Assembly: GCF_008905045.1 (NCBI RefSeq)
Contig: NZ_VWMY01000006.1
Location: forward strand, 62,001 to 126,000
DNA: 64,000 nucleotides
DNA from: Streptomyces albicerus
GTDB lineage: Bacteria > Actinomycetota > Actinomycetes > Streptomycetales > Streptomycetaceae
Direction of reading: 5' to 3'
Position numbers and translations under genes: made by a program. A model generated the notes under the pieces. It saw only the letters and a list, made by a program, of their open reading frames with translations, made no database searches and had not been told where the DNA came from. This document shows positions 1 to 8,350 of the stretch, piece after piece. Positions within the stretch are counted from its first letter, which is position 1, and every line of letters starts with the position of its first letter.

Positions 1-168
1 CCGGTCCCGACCCTCCCGGGCGCGTACCCCGCCTACTACGCGGCCGTCGCCGCAGCCCTGAGCGGCACCGGTGAGAACCCGGTCACCGCACTGGAGGCCG
101 CCGCCGCCCTGGACGTACTGGAAGCCGCCCGCCGCTCGGCCCGCGAGAACGTGACGGTGACGCTGTGA
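1..168 (+). CDS. Gfo/Idh/MocA-family oxidoreductase, C-terminal end (partial)
   Basis: Only the last 55 codons are inside the window, and the reading frame is open from base 1 to the TGA at 166-168. The visible tail contains GAYPAYYAAVAAALSGTG followed by an Ala-rich helix ending RENVTVTL. This is typical of the C-terminus of NAD(P)-dependent Gfo/Idh/MocA sugar or cyclitol dehydrogenases, in which the C-terminal domain forms an open sheet and contributes to substrate binding. The stop overlaps the GTG start of the next gene by four bases (GTGA, 165-168), so the two are translationally coupled and probably in one operon. The family call rests on the tail alone, because the Rossmann domain and catalytic Lys lie upstream of the window. 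Confidence 0.6.
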   Translation, partial: PVPTLPGAYPAYYAAVAAALSGTGENPVTALEAAAALDVLEAARRSARENVTVTL

Positions 169-647
169 CCACCGACTCCGCCACCACGGCCCCCACGATC
201 GCCGAACTCGAGGAGCAGGAGCGCCGCCTGACGCTCCCCCGCTTCACCTACGACGACGCGTGGACCCTCGGCACACTCCTCGTCGAACTGGCCCGCGACC
301 GCAACGCCCCCGTCGCCATCGACATCCGCCGCGCCGGCCAGCAGCTCTTCCACGCCGCCCTCCCCGGCTCGACCCCCGACAACGACGCCTGGATCGACCG
401 CAAACGCCGAGTCGTCGACCGCTACGCCGCCTCCTCCCTCCTGGTCGGCACCCGCTTCCGAGCCAAGGGCACAACGTTCGAGGACTCGTCCCGTCTGAAC
501 CCGGACACCTACGCCGCCCACGGCGGAGCCTTCCCGATCACGGTGGAGGGAGCGGGCGTAATCGGCACGGTGGTGGTATCGGGACTACCACAACTGGAGG
601 ACCACGCAATGGTGGTGGAGGCCTTGGAACGCTTCGCCGCCGGTTAA
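165..647 (+). CDS. Heme-degrading domain-containing protein (UPF0303 / HbpS-like fold)
   Basis: A 160-aa cytoplasmic protein starting at GTG 165, four bases inside the preceding oxidoreductase stop. It reads TIAELEEQERRLTLPRF, then a region with RDRNAPVAIDIRRAGQQLFH and a Gly-rich C-terminal part ending in GVIGTVVVSGLPQLEDHAMV. This pattern and length fit the UPF0303/heme-degrading family (YBR137W-like), a small alpha/beta fold related to HbpS and GlcG proteins. It often sits beside sugar oxidoreductases, as here. The actual substrate is unknown, and heme binding is a family label that nothing in this sequence proves. No signal peptide or membrane segment is visible. Confidence 0.75.
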   Translation: MTTDSATTAPTIAELEEQERRLTLPRFTYDDAWTLGTLLVELARDRNAPVAIDIRRAGQQLFHAALPGSTPDNDAWIDRKRRVVDRYAASSLLVGTRFRAKGTTFEDSSRLNPDTYAAHGGAFPITVEGAGVIGTVVVSGLPQLEDHAMVVEALERFAAG

Positions 648-696
648 GTCCTCAATTCATCGCCGGCCAAGTTCTCAATCGCCGGGCAACAAGGGC

Positions 697-756
697 GCGC
701 CCTTTAGGGGCGCGGGGAACTGCGCGACAAGCCACGACGGGTCCGCACCCAACAAC
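697..756. repeat. Interspersed repeat, copy 1 (CCTTTAGGGGCGCGGGGAAC family)
   Basis: About 60 bp containing CCCTTTAGGGGCGCGGGGAA, then CTGCGCGACAAGCCAC and a shared tail CGCACCCAACAAC. The same string recurs at 36545-36606 and, without the tail, at 40771-40820. The core can fold on itself (GCGCC-TTTA-GGGGCGC). It lies between two convergent genes (stops at 647 and 787), a position that suggests a role as a bidirectional transcription end. The preceding bases (650-690) also repeat 'aagt(c/t)ctcaat', an incidental short duplication. Confidence 0.85.
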
Positions 757-786
757 GCGCCGTAGTCCCCGCCCCCAGTGGAACGC

Positions 787-1644
787 CTACGCGTCCTTGA
801 AGACCTGCCGCTGCCGCCCAAGCCCCTCAATCTCCAGCTCCACAACATCCCCGGCCCTGAGGAACGGCTTGGGCTCCGGCATACCCAGCGCAACCCCCGC
901 CGGCGTACCGGTATTGATGACGTCCCCGGGATACAGCGTCATGAACTGACTCACATACCGCACGACTTCGGCAACGGAGAAGATCTGGTCGGACGTACTG
1001 CCGTCCTGCTTCAGCTCCCCGTTGACCCACAGCTTCAAGCCGAGCGCCTGAGGATCCGGAACCTCGTCCGCCGTCACGAGCCACGGCCCGAGCGGATTGA
1101 ACGTCTCGCAGTTCTTCCCCTTGTCCCAGGTCCCGCCCCGCTCGATCTGGAACTCGCGCTCGGACACGTCGTGCGCCACCGCGTACCCGGCGACATGCGC
1201 GAGCGCCTCCTCGTGCGAGCCGAGGTAGCGGGCCGTACGCCCGATGACGACCGCGAGCTCGACCTCCCAGTCGGTCTTCACCGAGCCGCGCGGCACGAGC
1301 ACCGTGTCCTGCGGCCCGACGACCGTGTCCGCCGCCTTGAAGAAGATCACCGGCTCGGCGGGCGGCTCGGCGCCGGTCTCCTTGGCGTGGTCGTGGTAGT
1401 TGAGGCCGATGCAGACGATCTTGCCGATCCGGGCGAGCGGCGGGCCGACCCGCAGCCCGGCCGCGTCGAGCACGGGCAGTTCCCCGGCCTCGGCGGCGGC
1501 ACGGATCCGGCCGAGCGCCGCGTCGTCGGCGAGCAGCGATCCGTCGATGTCCGGCACGATGCCCGACAGATCCCGCAGGACTCCCTCGGCATCGAGCAGC
1601 GCGGGACGCTCGTCCCCAGCCGTACCGACTCGCAGCAGCTTCAT
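787..1644 (-). CDS. Fumarylacetoacetate hydrolase (FAH) family protein
   Basis: A 285-aa cytosolic enzyme of the FAH superfamily, whose members cleave or hydrate beta-diketo acids in aromatic and sugar-acid breakdown using a divalent metal. Residues from about 70 carry the conserved core: the CIGLNYHDHAKE segment, the metal-ligand region KTDWEVELAVVIGR and later VAHDVSEREFQ, and the C-terminal signature NTGTPAGVALG. I chose ATG 1644 (MKLLRVGTAGDE) because it has a GGGAG site nine bases upstream; the frame stays open further upstream, but that extension is Arg-rich and unlike the family. The closest functional classes are 2-keto-4-pentenoate hydratase and 2,4-diketo-3-deoxy-fuconate hydrolase types. 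The sequence does not decide the substrate. Confidence 0.85.
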   Translation of the reverse strand: MKLLRVGTAGDERPALLDAEGVLRDLSGIVPDIDGSLLADDAALGRIRAAAEAGELPVLDAAGLRVGPPLARIGKIVCIGLNYHDHAKETGAEPPAEPVIFFKAADTVVGPQDTVLVPRGSVKTDWEVELAVVIGRTARYLGSHEEALAHVAGYAVAHDVSEREFQIERGGTWDKGKNCETFNPLGPWLVTADEVPDPQALGLKLWVNGELKQDGSTSDQIFSVAEVVRYVSQFMTLYPGDVINTGTPAGVALGMPEPKPFLRAGDVVELEIEGLGRQRQVFKDA

Positions 1645-1765
1645 GATCACAATCTCCCTCGATCGCGGGCGGCCCGACCGATGGGTGCAGCCATCGGAGG
1701 ACTGGTCGATCCTCCAAGGTCGGCGTCCAGTCCGCAATACCCGGTTCACGGACTGGACCGTAACC

Positions 1766-2539
1766 TCACGCCGCGGTGGCCGGCGCCGCCCCCGGCATGT
1801 CCCGGTACAGCACGGCTCGCTCGACCGCGCTCCACGTCGTACTGGTCACCACGTACAGCGCGGCGGCCAGCGGCACCACCGCCACGGTGACCAGGGTCAT
1901 GAACGACATCAGCGGCATGAACTTGAGAACGGCCCCGAGCCCGGGCACCTGCTCGCCGCTCTCGGAGGGCACGACGGGCATGGCCGTGGCCGCCATCTGT
2001 CGCTTCGTACGCCGGTAGTTGAAGGTCGCGACCGCCGCGACGATCACGAACAGTCCCGCATACACCAGCCCCTGCGCCCCGAAGACCCCGCCGTCCCCGA
2101 GCGCGTCCGCCCACCGGTCGCCGAGCGGCGCCGCGAACAGCTTGTGGGCGAGCAGGGAGTTCGCCTCGCCGCCGATCTCCGAGTTGGAGAACAGGTGGTA
2201 GAGGAGGAAGAAAGCCGGCAGCTGGAAGAAGCTGGGCAGACAGCCGGAGAGCGGCGAGACCTTCTCCTTGGCGTGCAGCTCCAGCACCGCCTTCTGCAGT
2301 TTCTCGGGGTTCTTCTTGTGCTTCTTCCGCAGCTCGGCGATCCGCGGCTGCAGCGCGGCCCGCGCCCGCTGCCCACGCGCCGAGGCTCGCGACAGGGGAT
2401 GCACGAGGAGTCGTACGAACGCCGTGAACAGGACGATCGCGGCGGCCGCCGCGGAGGCCTGGAAGAGCGGTTCGAGCAGATCGGCGAGCCCCTCGACGAG
2501 GCTCGCGAAAACGGACATGAAGGAAGAGAAGACGGACAT
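1766..2539 (-). CDS. YidC/Oxa1-family membrane protein insertase (paralogue)
   Basis: A 257-aa polytopic membrane protein. The start at ATG 2539 (MSVFSSFMSVF) places the first membrane helix (AAAAAIVLFTAFVRLLVHPL) near residue 35. Next comes the cytoplasmic hairpin rich in basic residues (AELRKKHKKNPEKLQKA), the family motif GCLPSFFQLPAFFLLYHLF, and two or three further C-terminal helices. These features define the YidC/Oxa1/Alb3 insertases, which move substrates into the membrane with or without SecYEG. It is shorter than the housekeeping YidC next to oriC and lacks its long C-terminal tail, so it is best read as the second, accessory paralogue that streptomycetes carry. The DUF6412 gene 147 bp upstream on the same strand is its usual neighbour. 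Confidence 0.85.
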   Translation of the reverse strand: MSVFSSFMSVFASLVEGLADLLEPLFQASAAAAAIVLFTAFVRLLVHPLSRASARGQRARAALQPRIAELRKKHKKNPEKLQKAVLELHAKEKVSPLSGCLPSFFQLPAFFLLYHLFSNSEIGGEANSLLAHKLFAAPLGDRWADALGDGGVFGAQGLVYAGLFVIVAAVATFNYRRTKRQMAATAMPVVPSESGEQVPGLGAVLKFMPLMSFMTLVTVAVVPLAAALYVVTSTTWSAVERAVLYRDMPGAAPATAA

Positions 2540-2685
2540 GGGTGAGCCCTCCGAGGGTCTCGTCGTGCCGAGGAGAGGAGACGTGACGTGCGTCGGCATG
2601 ACGACCCGCGAGGGGCACTGAGGAAGAGCAGAGGAAGAGCAAGAAGCGAAAGAAACCACGGATACTGCTGCTCCGCGGAGCTCCC

Positions 2686-2994
2686 CTACGCGGCCGTCGG
2701 AAGGGACCGGCCGGGTGCTCGGGGACGCCTGCGCCCCCGGGCGTCGGGGTCGCGCTGCGGCAGGAACGCCGTGCGCTGTTCACGGTCGCGGATGGCCGTA
2801 CGGACCCGTGTACGGGGCACGGCGGGCGCGAGCCGTGAGGCGATGAGCGAGCAGGCGGCGAGCGCGGACCCGGCCGCGGCGGTCGCGGCGAACGCGACGG
2901 CGCCCGCGAGGCTGCCGGTGTCGAGCAGCGCCACCTCGAGAAGAAGGACGAGCAGCAGGGCGGCGGGCTTCAACTGCGCCCAGGTCCGCGTCAT
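2686..2994 (-). CDS. Small two-helix membrane protein (DUF6412-like)
   Basis: A 102-aa protein starting at ATG 2994, with a good GGAGG eight bases upstream. After MTRTWAQLKPA come two close hydrophobic segments (residues about 9-22 and 26-50), then a basic Arg/Pro-rich tail. The arrangement matches DUF6412 proteins, which accompany the accessory YidC gene in Streptomyces; the family name is from memory and should be checked. No catalytic residues are evident. It is upstream of, and in the same direction as, the YidC paralogue, suggesting joint transcription and a membrane-linked role. Confidence 0.65.
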   Translation of the reverse strand: MTRTWAQLKPAALLLVLLLEVALLDTGSLAGAVAFAATAAAGSALAACSLIASRLAPAVPRTRVRTAIRDREQRTAFLPQRDPDARGRRRPRAPGRSLPTAA

Positions 2995-3048
2995 CGGCTG
3001 TCCTCCGTCCCTTCTTTCTCGTCTTTCTCGCTCCACGGCTTCCTGCCG

Positions 3049-3621
3049 TTATACAGGATCCGCCTTCAGTGGCTCAGTCCCCAGAGGCTCCGTTCCCAGA
3101 GGCTCCGTCTCGATCGGCTGAAGCAGCCTCTTGGGCTTGAGCAGTGCCCGGCTGACCGGATCCTCCGGGGCCGGGTCGAGTCCGGGTCCCGGCATCATCT
3201 CCACGTCCTCCAGCGGTACGACGGTTCCGCAGGCGGCGCATTCACCGTACGGGCCGAGTTCCGTACCGCAGATGGTGTGCCGGAAGTAGCGAAGCAGCGT
3301 CTCCGTGAAGTGCAGGCGCCCCCAGAGGCCGAGTGACCGGACGGTGGGCCACAGGCCGCGGCCGCGCTCGGTCAGGACGTACTCGTCGCGCGGCGGCGAC
3401 TCCTGGTACCGGCGCTTCTCGAGGACGCCCGCGGCGGTGAGCGTCTGGAGGCGGGCGGCCAGGACGGCGCGCGGGATGCCGAGATGGACGAGGAAGTCGT
3501 TGTACCGCCGCACGCCGTAGAACGCGTCGCGGACGACGAGGAGCGTCCAGCGCTCGCCGACGACCTCCAGCGCGCGGGCGATCGAGCACTCCTGCGCTAC
3601 GTAGTCCTTACCCAGAGCCAT
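3049..3621 (-). CDS. HxlR-family winged-helix transcriptional regulator
   Basis: A 190-aa protein. Residues 10-100 carry the HxlR signature: a Cys near the N-terminus in QECSIARALEVVGERWTLLVVRDA, then a winged helix with GIPRAVLAARLQTLTAAGVLEKRRY. A C-terminal extension holds a CAACGTVVP segment and a short peptide repeat (TEPLG-TEPLG-TEPLK) encoded by direct DNA repeats near 3070-3110. ATG 3621 is chosen because the open frame upstream overlaps the operator region. HxlR proteins often respond to electrophiles or metabolites through the N-terminal Cys. It is divergent from an MFS exporter, and two near-identical inverted repeats lie between the genes, so it most likely controls itself and the exporter. 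Confidence 0.9.
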   Translation of the reverse strand: MALGKDYVAQECSIARALEVVGERWTLLVVRDAFYGVRRYNDFLVHLGIPRAVLAARLQTLTAAGVLEKRRYQESPPRDEYVLTERGRGLWPTVRSLGLWGRLHFTETLLRYFRHTICGTELGPYGECAACGTVVPLEDVEMMPGPGLDPAPEDPVSRALLKPKRLLQPIETEPLGTEPLGTEPLKADPV

Positions 3622-3652
3622 GGGTCCCACTGTAGCGACTTTTCGACGTCTT

Positions 3653-3717
3653 GGTTCATTCACCGAACCTTGGGTGCTACGGTCGACTCATCAAATGAGT
3701 TCATTCACTGAACCTTG
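3653..3717. promoter_or_regulatory. Paired inverted-repeat operators between hxlR-type and MFS genes
   Basis: Two copies of the same sequence, GGTTCATTCACCGAACCTTG (3653-3672) and AGTTCATTCACTGAACCTTG (3698-3717), sit in the divergent intergenic region. Each is itself palindromic (GGTTC..GAACC and TTCA..TGAA). Between them lies a perfect 6-bp inverted repeat ACTCAT-CAA-ATGAGT (3686-3700). The spacing between copies is 45 bp, close to four helical turns, as expected for cooperative binding on one face. These are probable binding sites of the adjacent HxlR regulator. Confidence 0.6.
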
Positions 3718-3790
3718 TAGAGGCTCAGTGGAGCTCAGTGAGCCTTATCGACCGGACCGCACGCACCTGGATGCTTCGAAGGGGCAACCG

Positions 3791-5191
3791 ATGCCACGCA
3801 CCGACACCACGAAACCCGCCGTACAGCAGCTCTCTCGAGCCACCCCCGCCCCCGTCCGTCCCACCGCCACCCTCGCCGTCACCAGCGCCGCGACGGCCGT
3901 GGCCCTGATGGCATACACCGCGCCGATCGTCACGCTCCCCGACACCGCCGCCTCGCTGCACACCCCGCTCTCCGCCCAGGCCTGGCTGCTGAACGGCACT
4001 CCGCTCGGTCTCGCCGCGCTGCTCCTGGTCGCGGGCAGCCTCGCCGACGACTACGGCCGCCGCCGGATCTTCCTGGGCGGCACGGTCGCGCTGGGCATCA
4101 CCACGGCGCTGGGCGCGCTCGCGTCCTCGACCTGGCTGTTCACGCTGGCCCGTATCGCGCAGGGCGCGGCGAGCGCGGCGATCCTCGCCAGCAGCCTGGG
4201 CCTGATCGTGCACGCCTTCCCGACGGCGGCGGGGCGACTGCGGGCCACGGGCGTCTGGGGCGCGTTTGTCAGCGGCGGCATCGCCACGGGCCCCCTGCTC
4301 GCGGGCGGGATCGCCTCCTGGGACTGGCGGGCGGCATACGCGGTCCTCGGCCTGGCGGCGCTGATCGCCGCGCTCTTCGGGGCCCGTGCGCTCTCGGAGT
4401 CCCGCGCCCCACGCGGCGGCCGCCCGGACCTGGCGGGCGCGGTCTCCTTCGGCCTCGCCCTCGTCTCCCTGGTGGCCGCGCTCACCCTGGGCCGTGACGG
4501 CTGGCTGCGCGCGCCGGTGGGCCTCCTGCTCGCCGCGACCGTCCTGCTGACCTTCGTGTTCGTCCTCGTCGAGCGCCGCACCACGACACCCATGATCGAC
4601 CTCGGGCTGCTGCGCCGCCCCCGCTTCCTGGCGTCCTCCGCGGGCGGCCTGTTCACGGGTCTCGCGGTGATCGGCCTGTTCAGCTTCCTGCCCGCGATCC
4701 TGCAGCAGTCACTGGGCATGTCCGCCATGGACACCGCGTGGCTGTTCCTGCTCTGGTCCGGCCTCTCCTTCGCGGTCGCCCTGCAGGCGAGGCGGCTGGC
4801 CGGCCGGGTCTCTCCCCGCCACCAACTGGCCCTCGGCTTCGCCCTGCACGCCGCCGGCGCCCTAACGATGCTCGGCGCGATCGGGGCCGGCTCCTGGCAC
4901 CGCCTCCTCCCCGGCCTCGTCGTCGCGGGCATCGGCAGCGGCCTCCTGAACGCCGCGCTGCCGCTGCTCGCCGTGGAGTCCGTCCCGGCCACCCGGGCCG
5001 CGATGGGTTCGGGCGCCAACCAGACGTTCCGCTACATCGGTTCGTGCGCGGGCGTCGCACTCACCATCGCGGTGGTGACGTCCTCCGGCACCCTCTCCCG
5101 CGGAGCGGACCTCGCCCTCGCCGTCTCGGCGGGGCTCGGGCTCCTGGCGGCGGCCAGCGTGCTGGTTCTCCGGGACCGGGACCGGGCGTGA
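3791..5191 (+). CDS. MFS transporter, DHA2-like drug exporter
   Basis: A 466-aa integral membrane protein starting at ATG 3791 with an AAGGGG site. About 12-14 hydrophobic segments are visible. After helix 2 comes the MFS motif GSLADDYGRRRIFLGG, and helix 5 carries the antiporter-type GIATGPLLAGGIASWDWRAAY. These mark proton-coupled drug/metabolite exporters of the DHA2 (EmrB/QacA) group. It is divergent from the HxlR-type regulator and shares the operator region, which suggests induction by the exported compound or a related signal. The substrate cannot be deduced. Confidence 0.88.
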   Translation: MPRTDTTKPAVQQLSRATPAPVRPTATLAVTSAATAVALMAYTAPIVTLPDTAASLHTPLSAQAWLLNGTPLGLAALLLVAGSLADDYGRRRIFLGGTVALGITTALGALASSTWLFTLARIAQGAASAAILASSLGLIVHAFPTAAGRLRATGVWGAFVSGGIATGPLLAGGIASWDWRAAYAVLGLAALIAALFGARALSESRAPRGGRPDLAGAVSFGLALVSLVAALTLGRDGWLRAPVGLLLAATVLLTFVFVLVERRTTTPMIDLGLLRRPRFLASSAGGLFTGLAVIGLFSFLPAILQQSLGMSAMDTAWLFLLWSGLSFAVALQARRLAGRVSPRHQLALGFALHAAGALTMLGAIGAGSWHRLLPGLVVAGIGSGLLNAALPLLAVESVPATRAAMGSGANQTFRYIGSCAGVALTIAVVTSSGTLSRGADLALAVSAGLGLLAAASVLVLRDRDRA

Positions 5192-5236
5192 GGCCGTCCA
5201 GGCCGACAGGGCCCAACGGGGGCCCAACCGGGGGGC

Positions 5237-6064
5237 CTAGCGAGGCCGCATGGAGGCGAGCTTCCCCCAGACCACCAGGCGATACTTGGACGTGTACTCC
5301 GGCGTGCAGGTGGTGAGCGTGAGGTAGTACCCGGGGTCGGTGTACCCGTACGAGGGCCTGACCCTGCTACGAGGGACCTCACCGATCACTCCGCCATCCC
5401 CGGCCGAAGTCTGCGACAGCGTCCGGTCGACGACGTACGTGAAGGCGGCCACCTTGGTCTCGACCTCGATCCGATCCCCCTTCCGAAGCCGGTTGATGTA
5501 CCGGAACGGCTCGCCATGGGTGTTCCGATGCCCCGCGAGCGCGAAATTCCCGGCGCGGCCGGGCTGGGCGGTGTCCGGATAGTGGCCGACGTACCCCTTG
5601 TTCAGAACGTTTGGCTTACTGATGCCTTCCGCCACGGGAACGCGGAGATCGAGGCGGGGGATGGTGAGGATGGCGTAGGCCTGGTCCCACCGGGGTCGCT
5701 GGACGACGGTGGAGGTAGGAGTCCGCCGGGATCCGGACCCGGAGCCATTGCCGCTGCCGCTGCCGGAGTCGCCCGCGTCCCCATCGCCATCGCTGTCACC
5801 GTCACGGTCGCCGTCTGGGGTATCACCGGAGCTGTCGGTGGCATCCAGGCCTCCTCCACCCGCCTCCCCCCACTCCCTCTCCAGGGCCTGGACCTTCCGC
5901 TCGGCCCCTTCCCGCGCCTGCCGATTGGTCCACCACAGCTGATGGACGACGAGCAGCATCAGGACGACACCGAGGGTGACGAGAACTTCGGCGCTGCTCC
6001 AGAGGAGGCGGCCGTACCGGGCACGCCGCCGCAGCTCACGCTGATGGACGACGGGAACCCGCAT
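5237..6064 (-). CDS. Class E sortase
   Basis: A 275-aa membrane-anchored transpeptidase that attaches secreted proteins to peptidoglycan, in actinomycetes typically at LAxTG-type signals. It has an N-terminal basic patch, one membrane helix (residues about 25-45), a coiled segment and a long low-complexity DG/SG linker (about 75-115), then the sortase barrel. The catalytic set is visible: His179 in LAGHRNTHG, Cys253 in TLTTC, and Arg262 eight residues later. ATG 6064 is preceded by GGGAGG at seven bases; the open frame upstream is Arg-rich and overlaps the next gene's promoter. The linker DNA is a chain of short GGC/GAC-type repeats. It converges with the MFS gene. Confidence 0.9.
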   Translation of the reverse strand: MRVPVVHQRELRRRARYGRLLWSSAEVLVTLGVVLMLLVVHQLWWTNRQAREGAERKVQALEREWGEAGGGGLDATDSSGDTPDGDRDGDSDGDGDAGDSGSGSGNGSGSGSRRTPTSTVVQRPRWDQAYAILTIPRLDLRVPVAEGISKPNVLNKGYVGHYPDTAQPGRAGNFALAGHRNTHGEPFRYINRLRKGDRIEVETKVAAFTYVVDRTLSQTSAGDGGVIGEVPRSRVRPSYGYTDPGYYLTLTTCTPEYTSKYRLVVWGKLASMRPR

Positions 6065-6333
6065 ACGTACGCCTCCCTCCCGCAAAGGCTGCCGCCACAA
6101 GGCCCGCGGCCGAGGCGGCACGATGCCGCAGGCCGCACGGCCGAGGCGGACGATAAGGGAGGAGCCGCGAACTAACCATCCCCATGAACGCCACTGAACG
6201 CCACGCAGTCTCCGTACGACCTCACACCGTTCCCCGCCACCCCTCCCCGCCACTCTTCCCCGCCCTCCGTCGATCTCGCCTCTGGCCTGCACATACCTCT
6301 CTTCTGTCGGTCGTCGGCAGTACGGTGTCCCCC

Positions 6334-7347
6334 ATGCGCCCCGACACGCCTGCCGAGAACGTCGACCACACCGCCGAAGCGGCACGCCTGGAGCGGACCG
6401 CCGGCCTCTACCCGGAGGACGCCGAGCACCTGCTCCTGCAGGCCGCGGCCCACCTCGAACTGGCCGACGACCGCCCCCGAGCCAGCTCCCTCTACGACCG
6501 CCTGCTCGCCGGCCCGACGACCCTGGACAACCCGTTCCTGGTACGGGCCCTGAAGGCGGCCAACCTCTGGGAGTACGGCCACGAGGCGGAGGCGAGGGCG
6601 ATCATCGAGGGCGTCCGCGCGGCGGCACCCCGCGACCCGGCGCCCTGGGTGATCGTGGCGGAGGCCCTGGAGTCCCACGACGAGCTGGAGGCGGCGCAGG
6701 AGACGTTCACGCAGGCGGCGGTCCACCTCCTCACCGACGTCCCGGAACCCCCGTACGCGACCCACCCGGTCCTCTTCGGCCGCCACCGCGTACGCCGCAT
6801 GCTGGGCCTGACCCACGACAACTGGGACACGCTGGCGGACACGCTCCACTCGTCCCCGGTCTCCCTGGACGAACTCCACGACCCGAAACGTGTCTGGTCC
6901 CTCGGCTCCAATAACCCGGCGGAACTGGAGGCGGAAATCTCCCGCCTCCGAGCAGAACTGGGCACGTACCGGGAGGCCCTGTCCCGCCCCTTTCCGGTAG
7001 CGGTTCTGCACTGGCCGGCGGAGGAATTGGCTGAACTGGTGACGGCGTACCCGGAGTTGGCGGAGGAGTACCCATCCCACGAGGAGCACCTCGCGACGAT
7101 AGAGCGGGCACTGCGGGAGCTTGCTGCCTCGGGCACGGCCAACTTGGGGATCGTGACCGGGACGGTTCCTTCGTATGAGGCTTTCGCAGCTTCGGAGGGG
7201 GCTTCGCCGAGCGACGCGTCGCTGCTGCCGCAGTATGCGACGACGCTGGCGGCGCGGGGGAGGGCTGTGGCTTGGCCGCCGCAGAGGGGGGCGGGGTGTT
7301 GGTGTGGGTCGGGGCGGAGTTATGGAGAGTGTCACGGCCAGGCGTAG
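6334..7347 (+). CDS. TPR-like protein with C-terminal SEC-C zinc motif
   Basis: A 337-aa cytosolic protein starting at ATG 6334 (MRPDTPAENVDHTAEAA). The first 150 residues look like helical TPR-type repeats (AARLERTAGLYPEDAEHLLL, ...EAEARAIIEGVRAAAPRDPAPW). The extreme C-terminus is a SEC-C motif, CWCGSGRSYGECHG, the zinc ligand set also found at the end of SecA. Such proteins are conserved in streptomycetes without an assigned function. The gene ends exactly where G+C content drops and the accessory island begins. Confidence 0.8.
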   Translation: MRPDTPAENVDHTAEAARLERTAGLYPEDAEHLLLQAAAHLELADDRPRASSLYDRLLAGPTTLDNPFLVRALKAANLWEYGHEAEARAIIEGVRAAAPRDPAPWVIVAEALESHDELEAAQETFTQAAVHLLTDVPEPPYATHPVLFGRHRVRRMLGLTHDNWDTLADTLHSSPVSLDELHDPKRVWSLGSNNPAELEAEISRLRAELGTYREALSRPFPVAVLHWPAEELAELVTAYPELAEEYPSHEEHLATIERALRELAASGTANLGIVTGTVPSYEAFAASEGASPSDASLLPQYATTLAARGRAVAWPPQRGAGCWCGSGRSYGECHGQA

Positions 7348-7381
7348 GCGACCTTGTAAAAACTCTCCCTGAGGACGAGTC

Positions 7382-8338
7382 TTGGAAGATTCTCTTTTCC
7401 CTCGCGATATCACGGCAGCGCAGAATATCGCAAACTCGCCACCCCCTCTCGATCCTGACCCAAATTTACTTGAGGTTCGAGACTGGTTCAAGATGCAACC
7501 GAAGCTCGAAGCTCGATTCGGGCAGGTACTACGTCAATCGATCGATGAAGTTCTCGATGGACAGCGAACAGGTCGCTTCAACATTAAAGATCTCGAGAAG
7601 ACAGAAAAGACATACCTGGGAACAAAAGTTGAGATCATCGCCCGAACGGAATTTAATCTTGGCCGCGGAAATAGAATGGACTTCTCCATTTCCGGCCATG
7701 ACGTAGACTCGAAATTCACAAGCGGTGATAACTGGACAATCCCACGCGAAGCCGACGGGCACATTTGTCTACTGATCAAGGCAAATGATCTCAAGGCGAG
7801 CTACCAGGTCGGAATACTTCGAATCCATGACACTCTTTTGAACCTGGGAGCAAACAGGGACGGCAAGCGCACACCGTCAGCCGCTGGACGGAGCGCCATA
7901 CAGTGGATCATCCCCGAGGGAAGGCTCCCCGAGAACATTTTGCTGACCCTCTCCGAGACAGACAGAGATGCAATCTTCAAAGCTGGGACCAGCGGACAAG
8001 CGCGCACCAATGAACTATTTCGCCGCGTACAGGTTCGGCTGGTAAACCGCAACACCGTCCTCACGGTGGCCCGACAGGACGACAGCCTGAAGCGCGTGCG
8101 TGACGCCCGTCATCATCTCCGTAACGAAGGAATCATGATCCTCGGCCATCAGAAGCAGCATCCTCACATCGCCCGCGCCCTAGGTCTTCGCGTACCCGAA
8201 AAAGGATCATGGATAGCGATTCGCGTTGCCTGCGTCGATAGTCTTGACTCGGCGAGGAAGTCTACTCGAATCTCCGGCCAGGACTATGCAGTCTGGGAAG
8301 AAGGAGACTCTTCGGTCCCAGCTCCTGCCGAGTACTGA
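7382..8338 (+). CDS. NaeI-like type II (IIE) restriction endonuclease
   Basis: A 318-aa protein, the same length class as NaeI (317 aa, recalled). The central stretch DGQRTGRFNIKDLEKTEKT aligns with NaeI DGQRTGRWNFDQLHKTEKT. The four NaeI active-site residues (Glu70, Asp86, Asp95, Lys97) have exact counterparts with identical spacing: Glu84, Asp100, Asp109 and Lys111 (VDSKF). The C-terminal DNA-binding/effector half is recognisable from ELFRRVQVRLVNR and LRNEGIMILGHQ. Residue 57, opposite NaeI Leu43, is Val, so the protein is nuclease-like rather than topoisomerase-like. GCCGGC is the expected site by homology. The start is TTG 7382 with GAGG about nine bases before it. The gene is clearly lower in G+C than its neighbours and carries a TTA leucine codon at 7466-7468. 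It is followed 12 bp later by vsr. Confidence 0.92.
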   Translation: MEDSLFPRDITAAQNIANSPPPLDPDPNLLEVRDWFKMQPKLEARFGQVLRQSIDEVLDGQRTGRFNIKDLEKTEKTYLGTKVEIIARTEFNLGRGNRMDFSISGHDVDSKFTSGDNWTIPREADGHICLLIKANDLKASYQVGILRIHDTLLNLGANRDGKRTPSAAGRSAIQWIIPEGRLPENILLTLSETDRDAIFKAGTSGQARTNELFRRVQVRLVNRNTVLTVARQDDSLKRVRDARHHLRNEGIMILGHQKQHPHIARALGLRVPEKGSWIAIRVACVDSLDSARKSTRISGQDYAVWEEGDSSVPAPAEY

Positions 8339-8350
8339 TCGCAGCGCCTG

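Noticed and set aside
7272..7706. Plus-strand 144-codon frame overlapping the SEC-C and NaeI-like genes
   Set aside because: It spans the boundary between two unrelated genes in another frame and has no conserved feature.
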